A stretch of DNA of 64,000 bases from Myxococcaceae bacterium (GCA_004297725.1 SCUS01000180.1:1-64000); one strand, 5' to 3'. Positions 52,126-63,828 are shown, counted from the stretch's first letter. Translations and numbers: made by a program. Notes: generated from the sequence alone by a model not told the origin.

Positions 52126-52785
52126 ATGAAGACCGCGATCTCTCTCTCAGGCCTCGTGTTCGTCCATGGCTGCGCCTCCGCTCCGGCGCCGGTCCCGAGA
52201 CCGCAGCCGGTGGCTGCCCCGCCGGTTCGGGTCGCGGAGGTGGCGCCCGAGCCTGCGTCGACGGCGTTCACGGCCTCGGCGGAGGACACCGCCGCGTGGG
52301 TCCACGCGCGCACGCTGCTCGACTTCAACGCCCGCGCCCACTTCGGCGGCGGCCGCCTCGCCAGCGGGTTCTCGCCCGACCCGTGGACCTTCCCGCTCAC
52401 CGCGGGGGGCGGTCGCAACCTGATCAACGTCGCCGACCTGGGCATCCGCGACGGCGTGAGCGGCGAGCGCTGCGGCCGGGCCTTCGTCACCCGCCGACCG
52501 GACTTCCACTTCGACCTCGCCGAGGGCGCGGCGCTACCGCTGCTGCGCTTCTATGTGCTCACGGAGAACAGCTCCGACGCCACGCTGATGATCAACGAGC
52601 CGGGCGGTCGGTGGCGCTGCAACGACGACCACCACCGCGAGGCCTGGGGCAACCGCCTCACGCCGGCCATCGACTTCACCAACCCGCTGCCGGGGCGGTA
52701 CGATCTCTGGGTGGGCACCTTCGAGGCCTCGATGCGCAACGCGGCGACGCTGCACATCACCGGGCACGAGGCCAACCACCCCTGA
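52126..52785 (+). CDS. Lipoprotein of unknown function
   Basis: 219 residues from ATG 52126. The signal peptide ends VFVHGC. After a Pro/Val/Ala linker the folded part (about 60-219) has LLDFNARAHFGGGRLASGFSPDPWTFPLTAGGGRNLI, two Cys (GERCGRAF and WRCNDDH), and NPLPGRYDLWVGTFEA; the order of strands suggests a small beta-sandwich in which a polar tail motif binds a ligand. The GRYDLWVGT segment is similar to the end of bacterial pre-peptidase-like domains. No catalytic residues are evident. Confidence 0.7.
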   Translation: MKTAISLSGLVFVHGCASAPAPVPRPQPVAAPPVRVAEVAPEPASTAFTASAEDTAAWVHARTLLDFNARAHFGGGRLASGFSPDPWTFPLTAGGGRNLINVADLGIRDGVSGERCGRAFVTRRPDFHFDLAEGAALPLLRFYVLTENSSDATLMINEPGGRWRCNDDHHREAWGNRLTPAIDFTNPLPGRYDLWVGTFEASMRNAATLHITGHEANHP

Positions 52786-52808
52786 GCGGACGCGCCCGGC
52801 ACGACCCC

Positions 52809-53246
52809 TCAGGGGTTGTTGCGCGCGCACATCGTGGCCGGGCCGTAGAGCGTCATGCAGTCCTGGTAGGGGTAGGCCATCGGAGCGCAGGTGATGCGCG
52901 CGGTGGGGGTGCTCTCCACGCAGGCGAAGAGCGCGTTGAGCTGGCTCGTGCAGGCTGACGGGAAGCGGCCCAGGTCGCTGGCGCACATGTTGGTGCAGCC
53001 GCTCTGGGCGTTGGTGCAGCCGGGGACCGTCCCGAGCCGGCGGCAGAGCCGGGCGCAGGAGAAGCCCTCCGGGGCGCCGAGGTCCGCGGGCGCGATCGGG
53101 ACGTCGCCCGCCGAGGGAGCGTCGTCGAGGGCCGGGAGCTCCTGGATGGCCCCGGAGTCGGCGGGGATGGACCCACGGTTGTAGGAGCTGCACGCCCCCG
53201 CGCCGAGGGCGGCGAGCAGCGCGAGCCGGATGCTCCAGGTCGTCAC
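52809..53246 (-). CDS. Small Cys-rich lipoprotein, third gene of the kinase operon
   Basis: 145 residues from GTG 53246, one base after the stop of the PEGA gene. The signal peptide ends GAGAC. An Asp/Ala/Pro linker (25-60) is followed by a domain with eight Cys spaced CARLCRRLGTVPGC, CTNMCASDL, CTSQLNALFAC, TCAPMAYPYQDC, MC, i.e. paired Cys on helices, as in small disulfide-stapled helical bundles. The position in the operon suggests it is an outer-membrane partner of the TPR/PEGA protein. Function unknown. Confidence 0.72.
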   Translation of the reverse strand: MTTWSIRLALLAALGAGACSSYNRGSIPADSGAIQELPALDDAPSAGDVPIAPADLGAPEGFSCARLCRRLGTVPGCTNAQSGCTNMCASDLGRFPSACTSQLNALFACVESTPTARITCAPMAYPYQDCMTLYGPATMCARNNP

Positions 53247-53247
53247 G

Positions 53248-54265
53248 TCAGAACCTCCCGCCGCAGACGAGTCCGTGATGGCCTGGGCTGGGCGCGCAGC
53301 CCAGCGCGTGGAGGGGCGCCCAGCGCGTGGAGACGTACCAGGCCACCGCCCCTGCGGCCGTGAGCGCCGCGCCCGCGACGAAGCCGGTGATCGAGACCGC
53401 GGTCGCCGTCTCCGCCCGGTTGTACTGCGCGGAGCAGTCGCGGCCGCTGGAGGTCAGCACCAGCGGCCCCTCGGAGACCAGCTCGCAGCCGTTGTCGTTG
53501 AAGGTGCCGACCGCGCTCTCGCGGAGGCCGAGCGCGATCGCTCCGGTGAGGATGCCGGCGCCGCCCAGGACGAAGCCCGTGGTCGCGAGGGTCTCCCAGG
53601 TCGCCCTCCGCTCGGCCCGCGCGCTGCGCGCCTGAGGGTCGATCACCGGCGCGGGGGGCTCCGCCGGGCCGGGCTCGATCAGGGGCGCGATCGGCGGCGA
53701 AGGCGGGGGCGGCACCGTGGCCTCGGGGGAGAGCTCGACGTCGACGGCGGTCACCTCCATCCCAGGGCGCACGGTGACGGTGCGACGCGCGGTGACGTAG
53801 CCGGGGGAGCGCAGCTCGAGGTCGATGGTTCCGGCAGGGACGCGGACGTGAAGCGGGCGCCCCGTGGTGGTGGTGGCCACGCGCTGCCCGGCGATGGAGA
53901 GCTCCGTCCCGGGGACGTTGGCGCTCACCGTGAGGCTGCCCAGGTGGGACCTCACGGTCGACAGCGCCGCGTCGAGGCTGGCGCGGTTCTGCGCCACCCA
54001 GGCGTCGCTCGAGGCCAGCGCCCGCTGGAGGTGCTCCTCGGCCTCGGCCCAGCGCGAGAGGGCGCCCTCCGCGAGGGCCATGCGAGCGAGCGCCCTCACC
54101 TCGCCGGTGCGCTCATACAGCCCTCGGAACACCTCCAGCGCCTCGGCGTCACGGTGCTCGTTGCGGAGCGCGATGCCCCGCTGGTGCTCGGCCTCGGGGT
54201 CGATCGTCTGCGCCTGGGCCGCGCCGGCGAGGCCGAGGGTGATCATGCCTGCGAGGAGCGCGCGT

Positions 54266-54273
<8 letters not shown>
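53248..54273 (-). CDS. TPR/PEGA-domain exported protein with two C-terminal membrane helices
   Basis: 341 residues; ATG 54273 overlaps the kinase stop by 8 bp. Signal peptide to QAQT. Residues about 25-115 are TPR-like helices (HRDAEALEVFRGLYERTGEVRALARMALAEGAL). Residues about 115-190 form a PEGA domain (LTVSANVPGTELSIAGQRVATTTTGRPLHVRVPAGTIDLELRSPGY). A Pro linker is followed by two membrane helices (TTGFVLGGAGILTGAIALGL and VSITGFVAGAALTAAGAVAWY). This order is common in Polyangia downstream of Ser/Thr kinases. Likely part of an envelope signalling or structural unit. Confidence 0.8.
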
Positions 54274-55771
<1,498 letters not shown>

Positions 55772-55797
55772 CGATTAGCCCGGAGGTCCCGTCGGCG

Positions 55798-55806
55798 ACC
55801 ATAACA
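55798..55806 (-). promoter_or_regulatory. Putative extended -10 of the kinase operon
   Basis: Read on the minus strand, TG-T-TATGGT ends 26 bp before the kinase ATG. It is the closest match to a standard extended -10 that I see in the window. Confidence 0.4.
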
Positions 55807-55921
55807 CGACCCTCGCGGGGCGCCGCCGAGCCTGGTCCATGGGCCATGACCGCCGCCGTGGCGGCGCTGACGGTGCATTCGGTCGCGGCGCGAGGGCCTC
55901 GATTCCGCTACCCTCCGGCCC

Positions 55922-56317
55922 GTGATCAACTGGCTCGCCCGCTCGGCGATGGTGACGTTCTACCCCCGCTCCGAACAGTTTCCCGGCATCGACGAGATGC
56001 CCCTCGACGAGTACCTCGCGCGCTTCAAACGCGAGTCGGCCCCGCTCATGTGGGCGGGCTTCGTCCTCGGGACGCTGTTCTTCCACCTCACGCCGCTCTT
56101 CACGGTGTTCATCCCGCTGCCGGCCTTCGCGCTGTCGGCCGCGACGAGGGAGCGGCACGCGCAGCGGCTCTCGTCACACCGGATCTACTACGTGCGTCAG
56201 CCGGTCTTCCTGCTGAAGATGATCGCGGGGCTGCTCTGGGGCGCCGACCCGGCGGTGCGCTCCAGGCTGGGCCTCGCGCCCTACCCCGCCGACCCGGGCA
56301 CCTGGAGGCGCTCATGA
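55922..56317 (+). CDS. Small membrane protein partner of the GMC oxidoreductase
   Basis: 131 residues from GTG 55922. One long hydrophobic hairpin (APLMWAGFVLGTLFFHLTPLFTVFIPLPAFAL) separates an N-terminal part with FPGIDEMPLDEYLARF from a C-terminal part with RIYYVRQPVFLLKMIAGLLWGADPAVRSRLGL. I do not know a named family. The stop overlaps the ATG of the GMC gene (ATGA), so the two proteins are made together and the small one may anchor the flavoenzyme at the membrane, as the small subunits of some membrane dehydrogenases do. TACCCT just before the start may be a -10. Confidence 0.72.
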   Translation: MINWLARSAMVTFYPRSEQFPGIDEMPLDEYLARFKRESAPLMWAGFVLGTLFFHLTPLFTVFIPLPAFALSAATRERHAQRLSSHRIYYVRQPVFLLKMIAGLLWGADPAVRSRLGLAPYPADPGTWRRS

Positions 56318-57816
56318 CCCACATCGCCTTCCGGGAGGAAGACCTCTCGCTGGAGGTCGACTACGTGGTCGTGGGCTCCGGCGCGGGCGGGGCGACGGCG
56401 GCCAACGAGCTGGCCCGCGGCGGGGCGACGGTGGCGCTGATCGAGGCCGGTCCGTGGCGAGACCCGGAGGACTATCCCTCGTCGACCTACGGCGCCATGC
56501 GCGACGTCTTCGACGACTGGGGCGTCGGCATCGCGCGCGGCCGAGCCCTCTGGCCCATCGTGCAGGCCTCCTGCGTGGGCGGCACCACGGTGATCAACTG
56601 CGCGATCTGCGTCCGCACCCCGGAGGACGTCATGCTCCAGTGGGAGCGGGACCTCGGCGTCGGCAACAAGGCCTGGCGCGACGCCCTCTGGAAGCACCAG
56701 GACAAGCTGGAGGTCGAGCTCTGCGCGGAGGTGGTCCCTCCCGCGGCGGCCGGGCGATCGAGCCTGCTCGCGGCCAAGGGGGCCGAGGCGGTGCGCTACG
56801 ACGGCCACCCGATGACCCGCTACGTGAAGGGCTGCGTGGGCTCGGGCCAGTGCCTCCAGGGGTGCAAGCAGCTCAAGAAGCAGAGCCTCAACCTGCAGTT
56901 CGTCCCCGAGGTGATGGCCCTCGGGGGCACCGTGCTCTCGTGCGCCCCGGCCGAGCGGGTGCTGCTGGAGGGGCGCCGCGCGGTGGGCGTCTCCGGGCGC
57001 TTCCGTGAGCCGGTCACGCGTCGCAAGGGAGGACGCTACACGGTGAGGGCGCGCAAGGCCGTGGTCGTGGCGGCGAGCGTCACCCGCACGGCGCCGCTGC
57101 TGATGGCGAGCGGGGTCAAGCACCCGCTGCTGGGACGGGGGTTTCGCGCGCACCCGGGCACCGGCGTGTTCGGCGTCTACGACCACGACGTCGACATGAA
57201 CGTCGGCGCCACGCAGGGCTGGGCCTCGGTGCAGTACCGCATCGAGCCCGGGATGAAGGTCGAGACCCTCTCGATCCCGCCGGAGATGGTCGCCTCGCGC
57301 CTCGCCGGAGCGGGCAAGGAGCTCGTCGCCCGCATGGGCGACTACCGCCGCATGGCGATGTGGGTGGTGGCCGTGCGCGCCGAGGCCGTGGGGCGCATCA
57401 AGCGCGGGCTCCTCGGGGAGGTGAGCGTGGACTACAGCTTCGCTCGGCCCGACATGGAGCGACTGCGCAAGGGCCTCGCGCTGCTGGCCCGCACCCACTT
57501 CGCCGCGGGCGCGGTCAGGGTGCTCCCGGGCATCTACGGCCTGCCCTACGAGATCGGCCCCGACCAGGTCGACCTCATCGAGAACGGCCCGCTCGACCCG
57601 AGGTCGTACATCCTCATCTCGTCCCACCTCTTCGGCGGCGCCACCATGGACAAGGACCCCACCCGCGGCGTGTGCGACGAGTACGGCCGCGTGCACGGCT
57701 ACGAGGGCCTGGTGGTGGCCGACGCGTCGGTCATCCCGACGACGCTCGGGGTCAACCCCCAGCACACCATCATGGCCCTCGCCCGCTCCTTCGCCGACCG
57801 CCTGCTCGACGCCTGA
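56314..57816 (+). CDS. GMC-family FAD-dependent oxidoreductase
   Basis: 500 residues. The dinucleotide-binding motif GSGAGGATAANELA (21-34) and Glu in LIEAGP bind FAD. The C-terminal ADASVIPTTLGVNPQHTIMALA is the GMC ending that closes the flavin site, with the likely catalytic His in NPQHT. A Cys cluster, GCVGSGQCLQGCKQLKK (about 172-190), is like that of long-chain alcohol or sterol oxidases in this family. It oxidises an alcohol group; substrate could be a lipid, sterol or sugar. Coupled to the small membrane protein upstream. The frame is open further upstream but the ATG at 56314 fits both coupling and fold. Confidence 0.88.
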   Translation: MTHIAFREEDLSLEVDYVVVGSGAGGATAANELARGGATVALIEAGPWRDPEDYPSSTYGAMRDVFDDWGVGIARGRALWPIVQASCVGGTTVINCAICVRTPEDVMLQWERDLGVGNKAWRDALWKHQDKLEVELCAEVVPPAAAGRSSLLAAKGAEAVRYDGHPMTRYVKGCVGSGQCLQGCKQLKKQSLNLQFVPEVMALGGTVLSCAPAERVLLEGRRAVGVSGRFREPVTRRKGGRYTVRARKAVVVAASVTRTAPLLMASGVKHPLLGRGFRAHPGTGVFGVYDHDVDMNVGATQGWASVQYRIEPGMKVETLSIPPEMVASRLAGAGKELVARMGDYRRMAMWVVAVRAEAVGRIKRGLLGEVSVDYSFARPDMERLRKGLALLARTHFAAGAVRVLPGIYGLPYEIGPDQVDLIENGPLDPRSYILISSHLFGGATMDKDPTRGVCDEYGRVHGYEGLVVADASVIPTTLGVNPQHTIMALARSFADRLLDA

Positions 57817-57817
57817 T

Positions 57818-59710
57818 CTACGGGACGCAGGTGAGCGTCGCGAGGTCGCAGCGCAGGCCCGCGTCGCACTCCGCCGCGCCGCCTGCGCCACGGCGGCACC
57901 GGGCGCCCATCGCCCCGACCGCGCCCTCGGCCTGGCACCCGGCCTCGCAGCGCGCGCCGGGCGGGCAGCGCAGCCGGTCGCCGCAGACGCCCGCGGCGGC
58001 GCTCGGGGCCGCGAGGCACACGCCGCCGACGCATCGGTGGCCCGCGTCGCAGGGGCCCGGCGCCCCGGAGCGGCAGGGGCCGCCGTCGCGACCGATGGGG
58101 TGGCAGGCGTAGGCGCCCGCCGCGGTCGGGACGCAGCGGGAGCCCTCGTCGCAGATCACGTTGCTGTACACGTCGCGCTGCGGGCACTGCCCGACCACCA
58201 GGCAGACGTGCTCCCGGCAGGCGGTGCCTCGCGGGCAGTCCTGCTCGTCGACGCAGCCGAGGGAGGGCGCGGCGACCTCGCAGCGGCGGGTGTCCGACGG
58301 GCAGACGAGGCCCGCCGCGCAGTCCTGGCCGGTGCACATCCCGCCGAGCGCCACCGCCGGGGCGCAGGCCCGGTTGACGCAGCGCTGGCCCTCCGGGCAG
58401 CGGTCGCCGCGGGTGGTGCATCGGCCCGTCGGGGGTTCGGCGCAGCGGCCGTCGACGCACGCGAGCCCGGCGTTGCAGACGCGGTCGTCGTCGCAGGTCT
58501 CGGCGGCCGCGCGGGTGCGGCGGCAGAACTGCTCGACGCAGCGCAGCCCCGCCATGCAGGGCAGCGGCTGCCCGACGGACGATCCGCAGCGGGTGCCCTC
58601 GGAGCCCGGCGCGGTGCAGACCGAGCGGCCCGAGGCGTCGGGCGCGCAGACGCCTCCGCTGGCGCAGTACGAGGTGGCGTCGCAGGGCGCCCCCGCGGCG
58701 GTCTCCTGCACGCAGATGGCGCGGCCGTCGACGGTGCGGCAGGTGAGGGACGCGTCGCAGGCGTTGCCCTCGCGGCATCCGCCGTGGAGGGTGCCGAGCG
58801 CGACGCAGCGGCTCTCGGAGACGGGGGTGCGCACGTGGCAGCTCGACCCGGCCGCGCAGCCGCGGTTCTGGCACGACTCGCCGATGGCCGCGGGGGCGTC
58901 GCAGGAGAAGCCGATGGCGCCGCAGACGAGCCCGGTGTCGCAGTCGCGGAGGGGGCCGCGGCACAGCCCCCCCTGGGCGCCGCGGGCCACGCAGGTCGGG
59001 GCCGCGGAGCCGACGGCGGTGCAGTCCGAGCGCGCCGGGCAGAGCTGCTCCCGGTCGGTGGTCGAGGGGGCGCAGGCCTGGCCGTAGGCGCTCTGCTCGA
59101 CCATGCGCACCGCCACGCGGAGCGCGGGCACCGCGGTGGTGCGGACGCCGGCGCCGGCGTAGTTGAAGCTCCAGGCGAGGGCGATGTACTGCGTGCCCGC
59201 CTCGACGCGGAACTCGAACTCCGAGCGGGTGTGCTCGGGGTCGGTCTCGAAGGTGGCGACGGAGCACTCCCGGGCGGGCGCGTCCCAGGCGCAGCGCTCG
59301 ACCCGGCGGGCCGAGAGGTAGGCGCTGGCGATCATCTCCTGGGTCCAGTCGGAGCGGTCGCGCTCGACGCGCATGCGGAGGATGCCCGCGCGAGGCGCCG
59401 TCCACTGCACCAGCGCGGCGTTGTAGACCGCCCCGCCGCAGGTCGGGATCGGGCTCAGCTGCTGCGCCTCCGAGGCGCGGGAGAACTCCACCCACCCGGC
59501 CGTCCCCTGCGGGGTGGTGACGCCGTCGCGGTCGAGGTCGAGCCTGGGTTCGAGCGAGCAGCTTCCCGAGGGGGCGTCCGTCGCCGGGGCGTCGGAGGCC
59601 GCGTCGCTCGCGGGCCCGGCGTCGGGGCCGGGGGTCGCGGGTGTCTCCGTGCATGCGGCCCCGAGGGAGAGCACCACGCAGCCGAGACCCCAAGCGCGTC
59701 GCCAATTCAT
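57818..59710 (-). CDS. Cys-rich lipoprotein
   Basis: 630 residues from ATG 59710; the open frame extends 150 bp upstream but that part has no signal peptide. The lipobox is LGAAC. After a Pro/Asp/Ala linker comes a beta domain (about 50-190, LDLDRDGVTTPQGTAGWVEFSRASEAQQL ... FRVEAGTQYIALAWSFNY), then about 430 residues of repeated 6-8-Cys modules (CVARGAQGGLCRGPLRDCDTGLVC and similar) typical of Dickkopf-like or EB modules. About 60 Cys in total imply oxidative folding outside the cytoplasm. Convergent with the GMC gene by 1 bp. Function unknown. Confidence 0.78.
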   Translation of the reverse strand: MNWRRAWGLGCVVLSLGAACTETPATPGPDAGPASDAASDAPATDAPSGSCSLEPRLDLDRDGVTTPQGTAGWVEFSRASEAQQLSPIPTCGGAVYNAALVQWTAPRAGILRMRVERDRSDWTQEMIASAYLSARRVERCAWDAPARECSVATFETDPEHTRSEFEFRVEAGTQYIALAWSFNYAGAGVRTTAVPALRVAVRMVEQSAYGQACAPSTTDREQLCPARSDCTAVGSAAPTCVARGAQGGLCRGPLRDCDTGLVCGAIGFSCDAPAAIGESCQNRGCAAGSSCHVRTPVSESRCVALGTLHGGCREGNACDASLTCRTVDGRAICVQETAAGAPCDATSYCASGGVCAPDASGRSVCTAPGSEGTRCGSSVGQPLPCMAGLRCVEQFCRRTRAAAETCDDDRVCNAGLACVDGRCAEPPTGRCTTRGDRCPEGQRCVNRACAPAVALGGMCTGQDCAAGLVCPSDTRRCEVAAPSLGCVDEQDCPRGTACREHVCLVVGQCPQRDVYSNVICDEGSRCVPTAAGAYACHPIGRDGGPCRSGAPGPCDAGHRCVGGVCLAAPSAAAGVCGDRLRCPPGARCEAGCQAEGAVGAMGARCRRGAGGAAECDAGLRCDLATLTCVP

Positions 59711-59826
59711 GCGAGCGATCGTGCCGTCGTTCGAGCACCGTGGCAATCGACACCTTCGCGGCGACGGAGCTGACCCGCGCCCTCGGGGGCAAAGCTCCGC
59801 ACTTCCGGCGCCCGTCCCTCGTGGGC

Positions 59827-59832
59827 TAGTGT
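59827..59832 (+). promoter_or_regulatory. Putative -10 element TAGTGT
   Basis: GGGC-TAGTGT lies 18 bp before the ATG at 59851. An AGGAAC ribosome-binding site sits in the remaining short leader. Confidence 0.3.
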
Positions 59833-59850
59833 CGCTCCCCAGGAACGGCC

Positions 59851-61749
59851 ATGCGATCACTCCTCCTCACTGTCATCCTTGGCTGGTTCTTCGCGCTCTC
59901 GGGCTGCGCTCGCGACCGGCCGCCCGCGCTGGGCTCCTTCGAGCTCGACGGCTACGTGCCCCTCGACGCCGCCGACGACCTCGCGAGGCAGACCTTCGAC
60001 ATCGTCCCGGTCGACATCCCGGTGCGCGACATCCCCCCGGCCGACGTGCCCATCGCGGTCGGGATGAACTGCACCTCCGACGCGGAGTGCGCCTTCGGGG
60101 CGCGCTGCCTCCAGGGGCGCTGCGCGCTCGACACCTGCCGCACCACCGACAACCCCTGCGGCCCCGGCTCGCGCTGCGACATGCGCTGCGTCCCGACCCG
60201 CGACCTCTGCGACGGCGTCCCCTGCGGCAGGGAGCAGACCTGCTTCCTCGGCCGCTGCACCCCGGGCTGCTTCCCGGCGCCCTGCTCCGGCATCTCCTGC
60301 CCGGCGGGCCAGTTCTGCGACGACACCACCGGCGGCTGCGCGCCCATCGTCCCGTGCACCGGCGCCTGCCAGCCCGACTACGCCTGCCATGTGCAGTGCC
60401 TGCCTCGCTCCAACTGCGACGGGGTGCGCTGCGAGCCGACGGAGGTCTGCGCCGACGGTCGCTGTGTCCCCAACCCCTGCGCGGGCGTCAGCTGCTCTCC
60501 CGGATCGCTCTGCGTCGCAGGCCGCTGCGTCGACACCTGCGCCTGCAACCCGCCCTGCAACCGCTCCTCGCGCGACCGCTGCGTGGTGGGCCAGTGCCAG
60601 TGCGCCCGCAACTGCGTGGCGGGCGGCGCGTGCGGCGCGGACGACGGCTGCGGCGGTCGCTGCGTCGGCGCGTGCTCCAACCCCTTCTCCGTCTGCGATG
60701 CGCTGACGGCCACCTGCAACTGCACGCCTCGGTGCACCGCCGACACGCCCTGCGGCGACCCCGACGGCTGCGGCGGTACCTGCAACCTGGGCGGCTGCCC
60801 GCCCGGCTTCAGCTGCAACGCGACGACCCGCACCTGCGTGTGCATGCCGCACTGCCCGCCGGTCGAGGAGTTCGCCAACGTGGCCTGCGGGCAGAGCGTG
60901 GCCAACCTCTGCTCGGGCGGTCCGTCGTGCGGCACCGGCACCCGCTGCGCGATGATGGGGCAGCACTGCAACGACATGGGGCGCTGCGTGGCCGACGAGG
61001 AGCCGCCGGACGGTGGGATGGAAGACGGCGGCGGCATGGACGACGGCGGCGACGGCGGCGGCGGCTGCCCCGGCGGACGCACCGACTGCGGCGGGAGCTG
61101 CTTCGACCTGCAGACCAACCGCAACCACTGCGGCGCCTGCGACAACCGCTGCCCCGCCGAGACGACCTGCACCGCGGGCGTCTGCACCTGCCCCGGGACG
61201 GGGACGCTTTGCGGCGATCGCTGCGTCAACACCCAGAGCGACAACGGCAACTGCGGCGCCTGCGGCAACGCGTGCCCGGCGCTCTCCTCCTGCACCGGGG
61301 GGATGTGCTCGTGCGTGCCTCACTGCGACACCGATCCGAGCCTCGTCGAGTGCGGGATGGATGTTCCCAACGCGTGCCCGGGCGGCCCCGCCTGCGGCCG
61401 GGGAACGCGCTGCGCCGCGGGCTCGCTCTGCGACCCGATGACGCGGCGGTGCGTGTGCATCCCGCTCTGCCCGCCGGGCGTCCGCTGCGGGGTCACCGAC
61501 GGCTGCGGCGGAACCTGCATCGGCAGCTGCAACACCGGCGAGGCCTGCGCGCGCGACCCGATGGACGAGACCCGCTACTTCTGCTCGAGCGCTGGCTGCG
61601 TGGGCGGCTGCGCCTGCAACGAGGTCTGCTCGATGAACCGCTGCGTCGCCGTCACCTGCGCCAACGGAACGAGCCCGTGCCCCTGCCAGTGCTGCCCGGT
61701 CGGTCAGCGGTGCGTGGGCGGCTCGGCGTGCATGCCGATCCCGCCGTAG
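59851..61749 (+). CDS. Cys-rich lipoprotein
   Basis: 632 residues. Signal peptide ending ALSGC, then a Val/Asp/Ile/Pro linker (VDIPVRDIPPADVP). About 90 Cys occur in several module types: TSDAECAFGARCLQGRC, GVSCSPGSLCVAGRC, DDGCGGRCVGAC and, in the second half, LQTNRNHCGACDNRCP, which is the same NHCGAC core as in the 15351 mosaic protein. A Gly/Asp/Met-rich spacer (EDGGGMDDGGDGGGG) divides the protein at about residue 395. Divergent from the other Cys-rich lipoprotein, sharing a 140-bp promoter region. Ligand unknown. Confidence 0.78.
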   Translation: MRSLLLTVILGWFFALSGCARDRPPALGSFELDGYVPLDAADDLARQTFDIVPVDIPVRDIPPADVPIAVGMNCTSDAECAFGARCLQGRCALDTCRTTDNPCGPGSRCDMRCVPTRDLCDGVPCGREQTCFLGRCTPGCFPAPCSGISCPAGQFCDDTTGGCAPIVPCTGACQPDYACHVQCLPRSNCDGVRCEPTEVCADGRCVPNPCAGVSCSPGSLCVAGRCVDTCACNPPCNRSSRDRCVVGQCQCARNCVAGGACGADDGCGGRCVGACSNPFSVCDALTATCNCTPRCTADTPCGDPDGCGGTCNLGGCPPGFSCNATTRTCVCMPHCPPVEEFANVACGQSVANLCSGGPSCGTGTRCAMMGQHCNDMGRCVADEEPPDGGMEDGGGMDDGGDGGGGCPGGRTDCGGSCFDLQTNRNHCGACDNRCPAETTCTAGVCTCPGTGTLCGDRCVNTQSDNGNCGACGNACPALSSCTGGMCSCVPHCDTDPSLVECGMDVPNACPGGPACGRGTRCAAGSLCDPMTRRCVCIPLCPPGVRCGVTDGCGGTCIGSCNTGEACARDPMDETRYFCSSAGCVGGCACNEVCSMNRCVAVTCANGTSPCPCQCCPVGQRCVGGSACMPIPP

Positions 61750-61784
61750 GGCTCAAAAAAGGGGGGAGCGCAGAGGGCTGGAAC

Positions 61785-61804
61785 GAAGACCCGGGGGGGT
61801 CTTC
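61785..61804. terminator. Hairpin between convergent lipoprotein genes
   Basis: GAAGACCC-GGGG-GGGTCTTC is a perfect 8-bp stem that touches the stop of the minus-strand gene. On the minus strand a run of six T follows about 20 bp later (61755-61760), supporting termination of that gene; on the plus strand no T-run follows. Confidence 0.55.
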
Positions 61805-62762
61805 AGCGGGGGGTGGGGACGGGCTGCGCGGTGATCTGCGAGGGGTCGATGGGGCGGCGGTAGATGGGCGGGAGCGGCGCGCCGCTGGTGGTCACGCCGA
61901 CGCCGACGGCCGGCGACGCGTTGACGCGGGGGTTGGAGGGCGCGAGGCCCGGCGCGACGAAGGAGCCGCCGGGGTTGGCGGTGACCTGTCCCCCCACCGG
62001 GACGACGGCGGTGGTGCCGCCGGGCGCGCGATAGGCGGGGTTGACCTGGCTGCCCGGAGGAGGGGCCGCCATGCCGGGCTGCACCCCGACGACCACAGCG
62101 CCAGGACGAGCCGCGACGCCTGCGGCGGGGGCCGCGTTCATGCCGACGGCGTTGGGGCCGACCACGACGCTCGTCGGGCCCTGGCCGGGCCGCGCGACGC
62201 CGACGCCCATCGTGGGACCGACGGCCACGCCCGAGGGCTGCGCGACGCCAACGGCGTAGCCGGGCTGAGCGGGCTGGGCGACGCCGACGCCGACGGCGTA
62301 GCCAGGCTGCGCGGGCTGGGCGACGCCGACGCCTACGCCATAGCCAGGCTGCGCGGGCTGGGCGACGCCGACGCTGACGCCATAGCCGGGCTGCGCGGGC
62401 TGGGCGACTCCGACGCCTACGCCGTAGCCGGGCTGGTTGGGGTGGTGACCGGGGTGACCTGGCTGGGCGACTCCGACCGCCACGCCGACGCCTACGCCGT
62501 AGCCGGGCTGGGCAGGGTAGGCGGGCTGGGCGACTCCGACGCCGACGCCGTAGCCGGGCTGAGCAGGGTAGGCGGGTTGAGCGACGCCGACGCCCACGCC
62601 GTAGCCGGGCTGGGAGGGGTAGGCGGCCTGGGCGGGCTGGGCGACCACGGTCGCCTGCGCGGGCTGCGTGTAGACGGTGGACTGTGCCGGGACCGTGCGG
62701 ATGGTGCATCCGACCGGCACCGCGAAGGACAACACGAGCAAGACCCTGGGAACGGTTCGCAT
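61803..62762 (-). CDS. Lipoprotein with QPGYGVGVGVA-type repeats
   Basis: 319 residues. The signal peptide ends AVPVGC. Residues about 45-175 consist of nine or ten repeats of AQPAQPGYGVGVGV, some interrupted by HPGHHPNQPGYG. The rest is Gly/Val/Ala/Pro/Asn-rich and ends in a short unique tail (PPIYRRPIDPSQITAQP). The alternation of Val-Gly and Pro-Gly resembles elastin- or silk-like sequences and implies a flexible or self-associating surface filament. There is no enzymatic domain. GGGAGT lies 8 bp before the ATG. The repeats are nearly identical in DNA. Confidence 0.75.
   Translation of the reverse strand: MRTVPRVLLVLSFAVPVGCTIRTVPAQSTVYTQPAQATVVAQPAQAAYPSQPGYGVGVGVAQPAYPAQPGYGVGVGVAQPAYPAQPGYGVGVGVAVGVAQPGHPGHHPNQPGYGVGVGVAQPAQPGYGVSVGVAQPAQPGYGVGVGVAQPAQPGYAVGVGVAQPAQPGYAVGVAQPSGVAVGPTMGVGVARPGQGPTSVVVGPNAVGMNAAPAAGVAARPGAVVVGVQPGMAAPPPGSQVNPAYRAPGGTTAVVPVGGQVTANPGGSFVAPGLAPSNPRVNASPAVGVGVTTSGAPLPPIYRRPIDPSQITAQPVPTPR
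62240..62620 (-). repeat. Tandem repeats of about 42 bp in the lipoprotein gene
   Basis: Units encoding QPGYGVGVGVAQPA are repeated with few changes, and spacing varies by codon multiples. They are likely to change in number by slippage or recombination. Confidence 0.75.
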
Positions 62763-62794
62763 GAATGGACTCCCGGTGCGTTGAAGGGATGCGC

Positions 62795-62800
62795 AGCATA
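62795..62800 (-). promoter_or_regulatory. Putative -10 element TATGCT
   Basis: On the minus strand GGG-TATGCT lies 32 bp before the ATG of the repeat lipoprotein at 62762. Confidence 0.3.
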
Positions 62801-62857
62801 CCCGACGAGGTCAGGCGGGGTGGATGTTCAATGGAATCGACGGGTGGCGCGGGCTCT

Positions 62858-63828
<971 letters not shown>

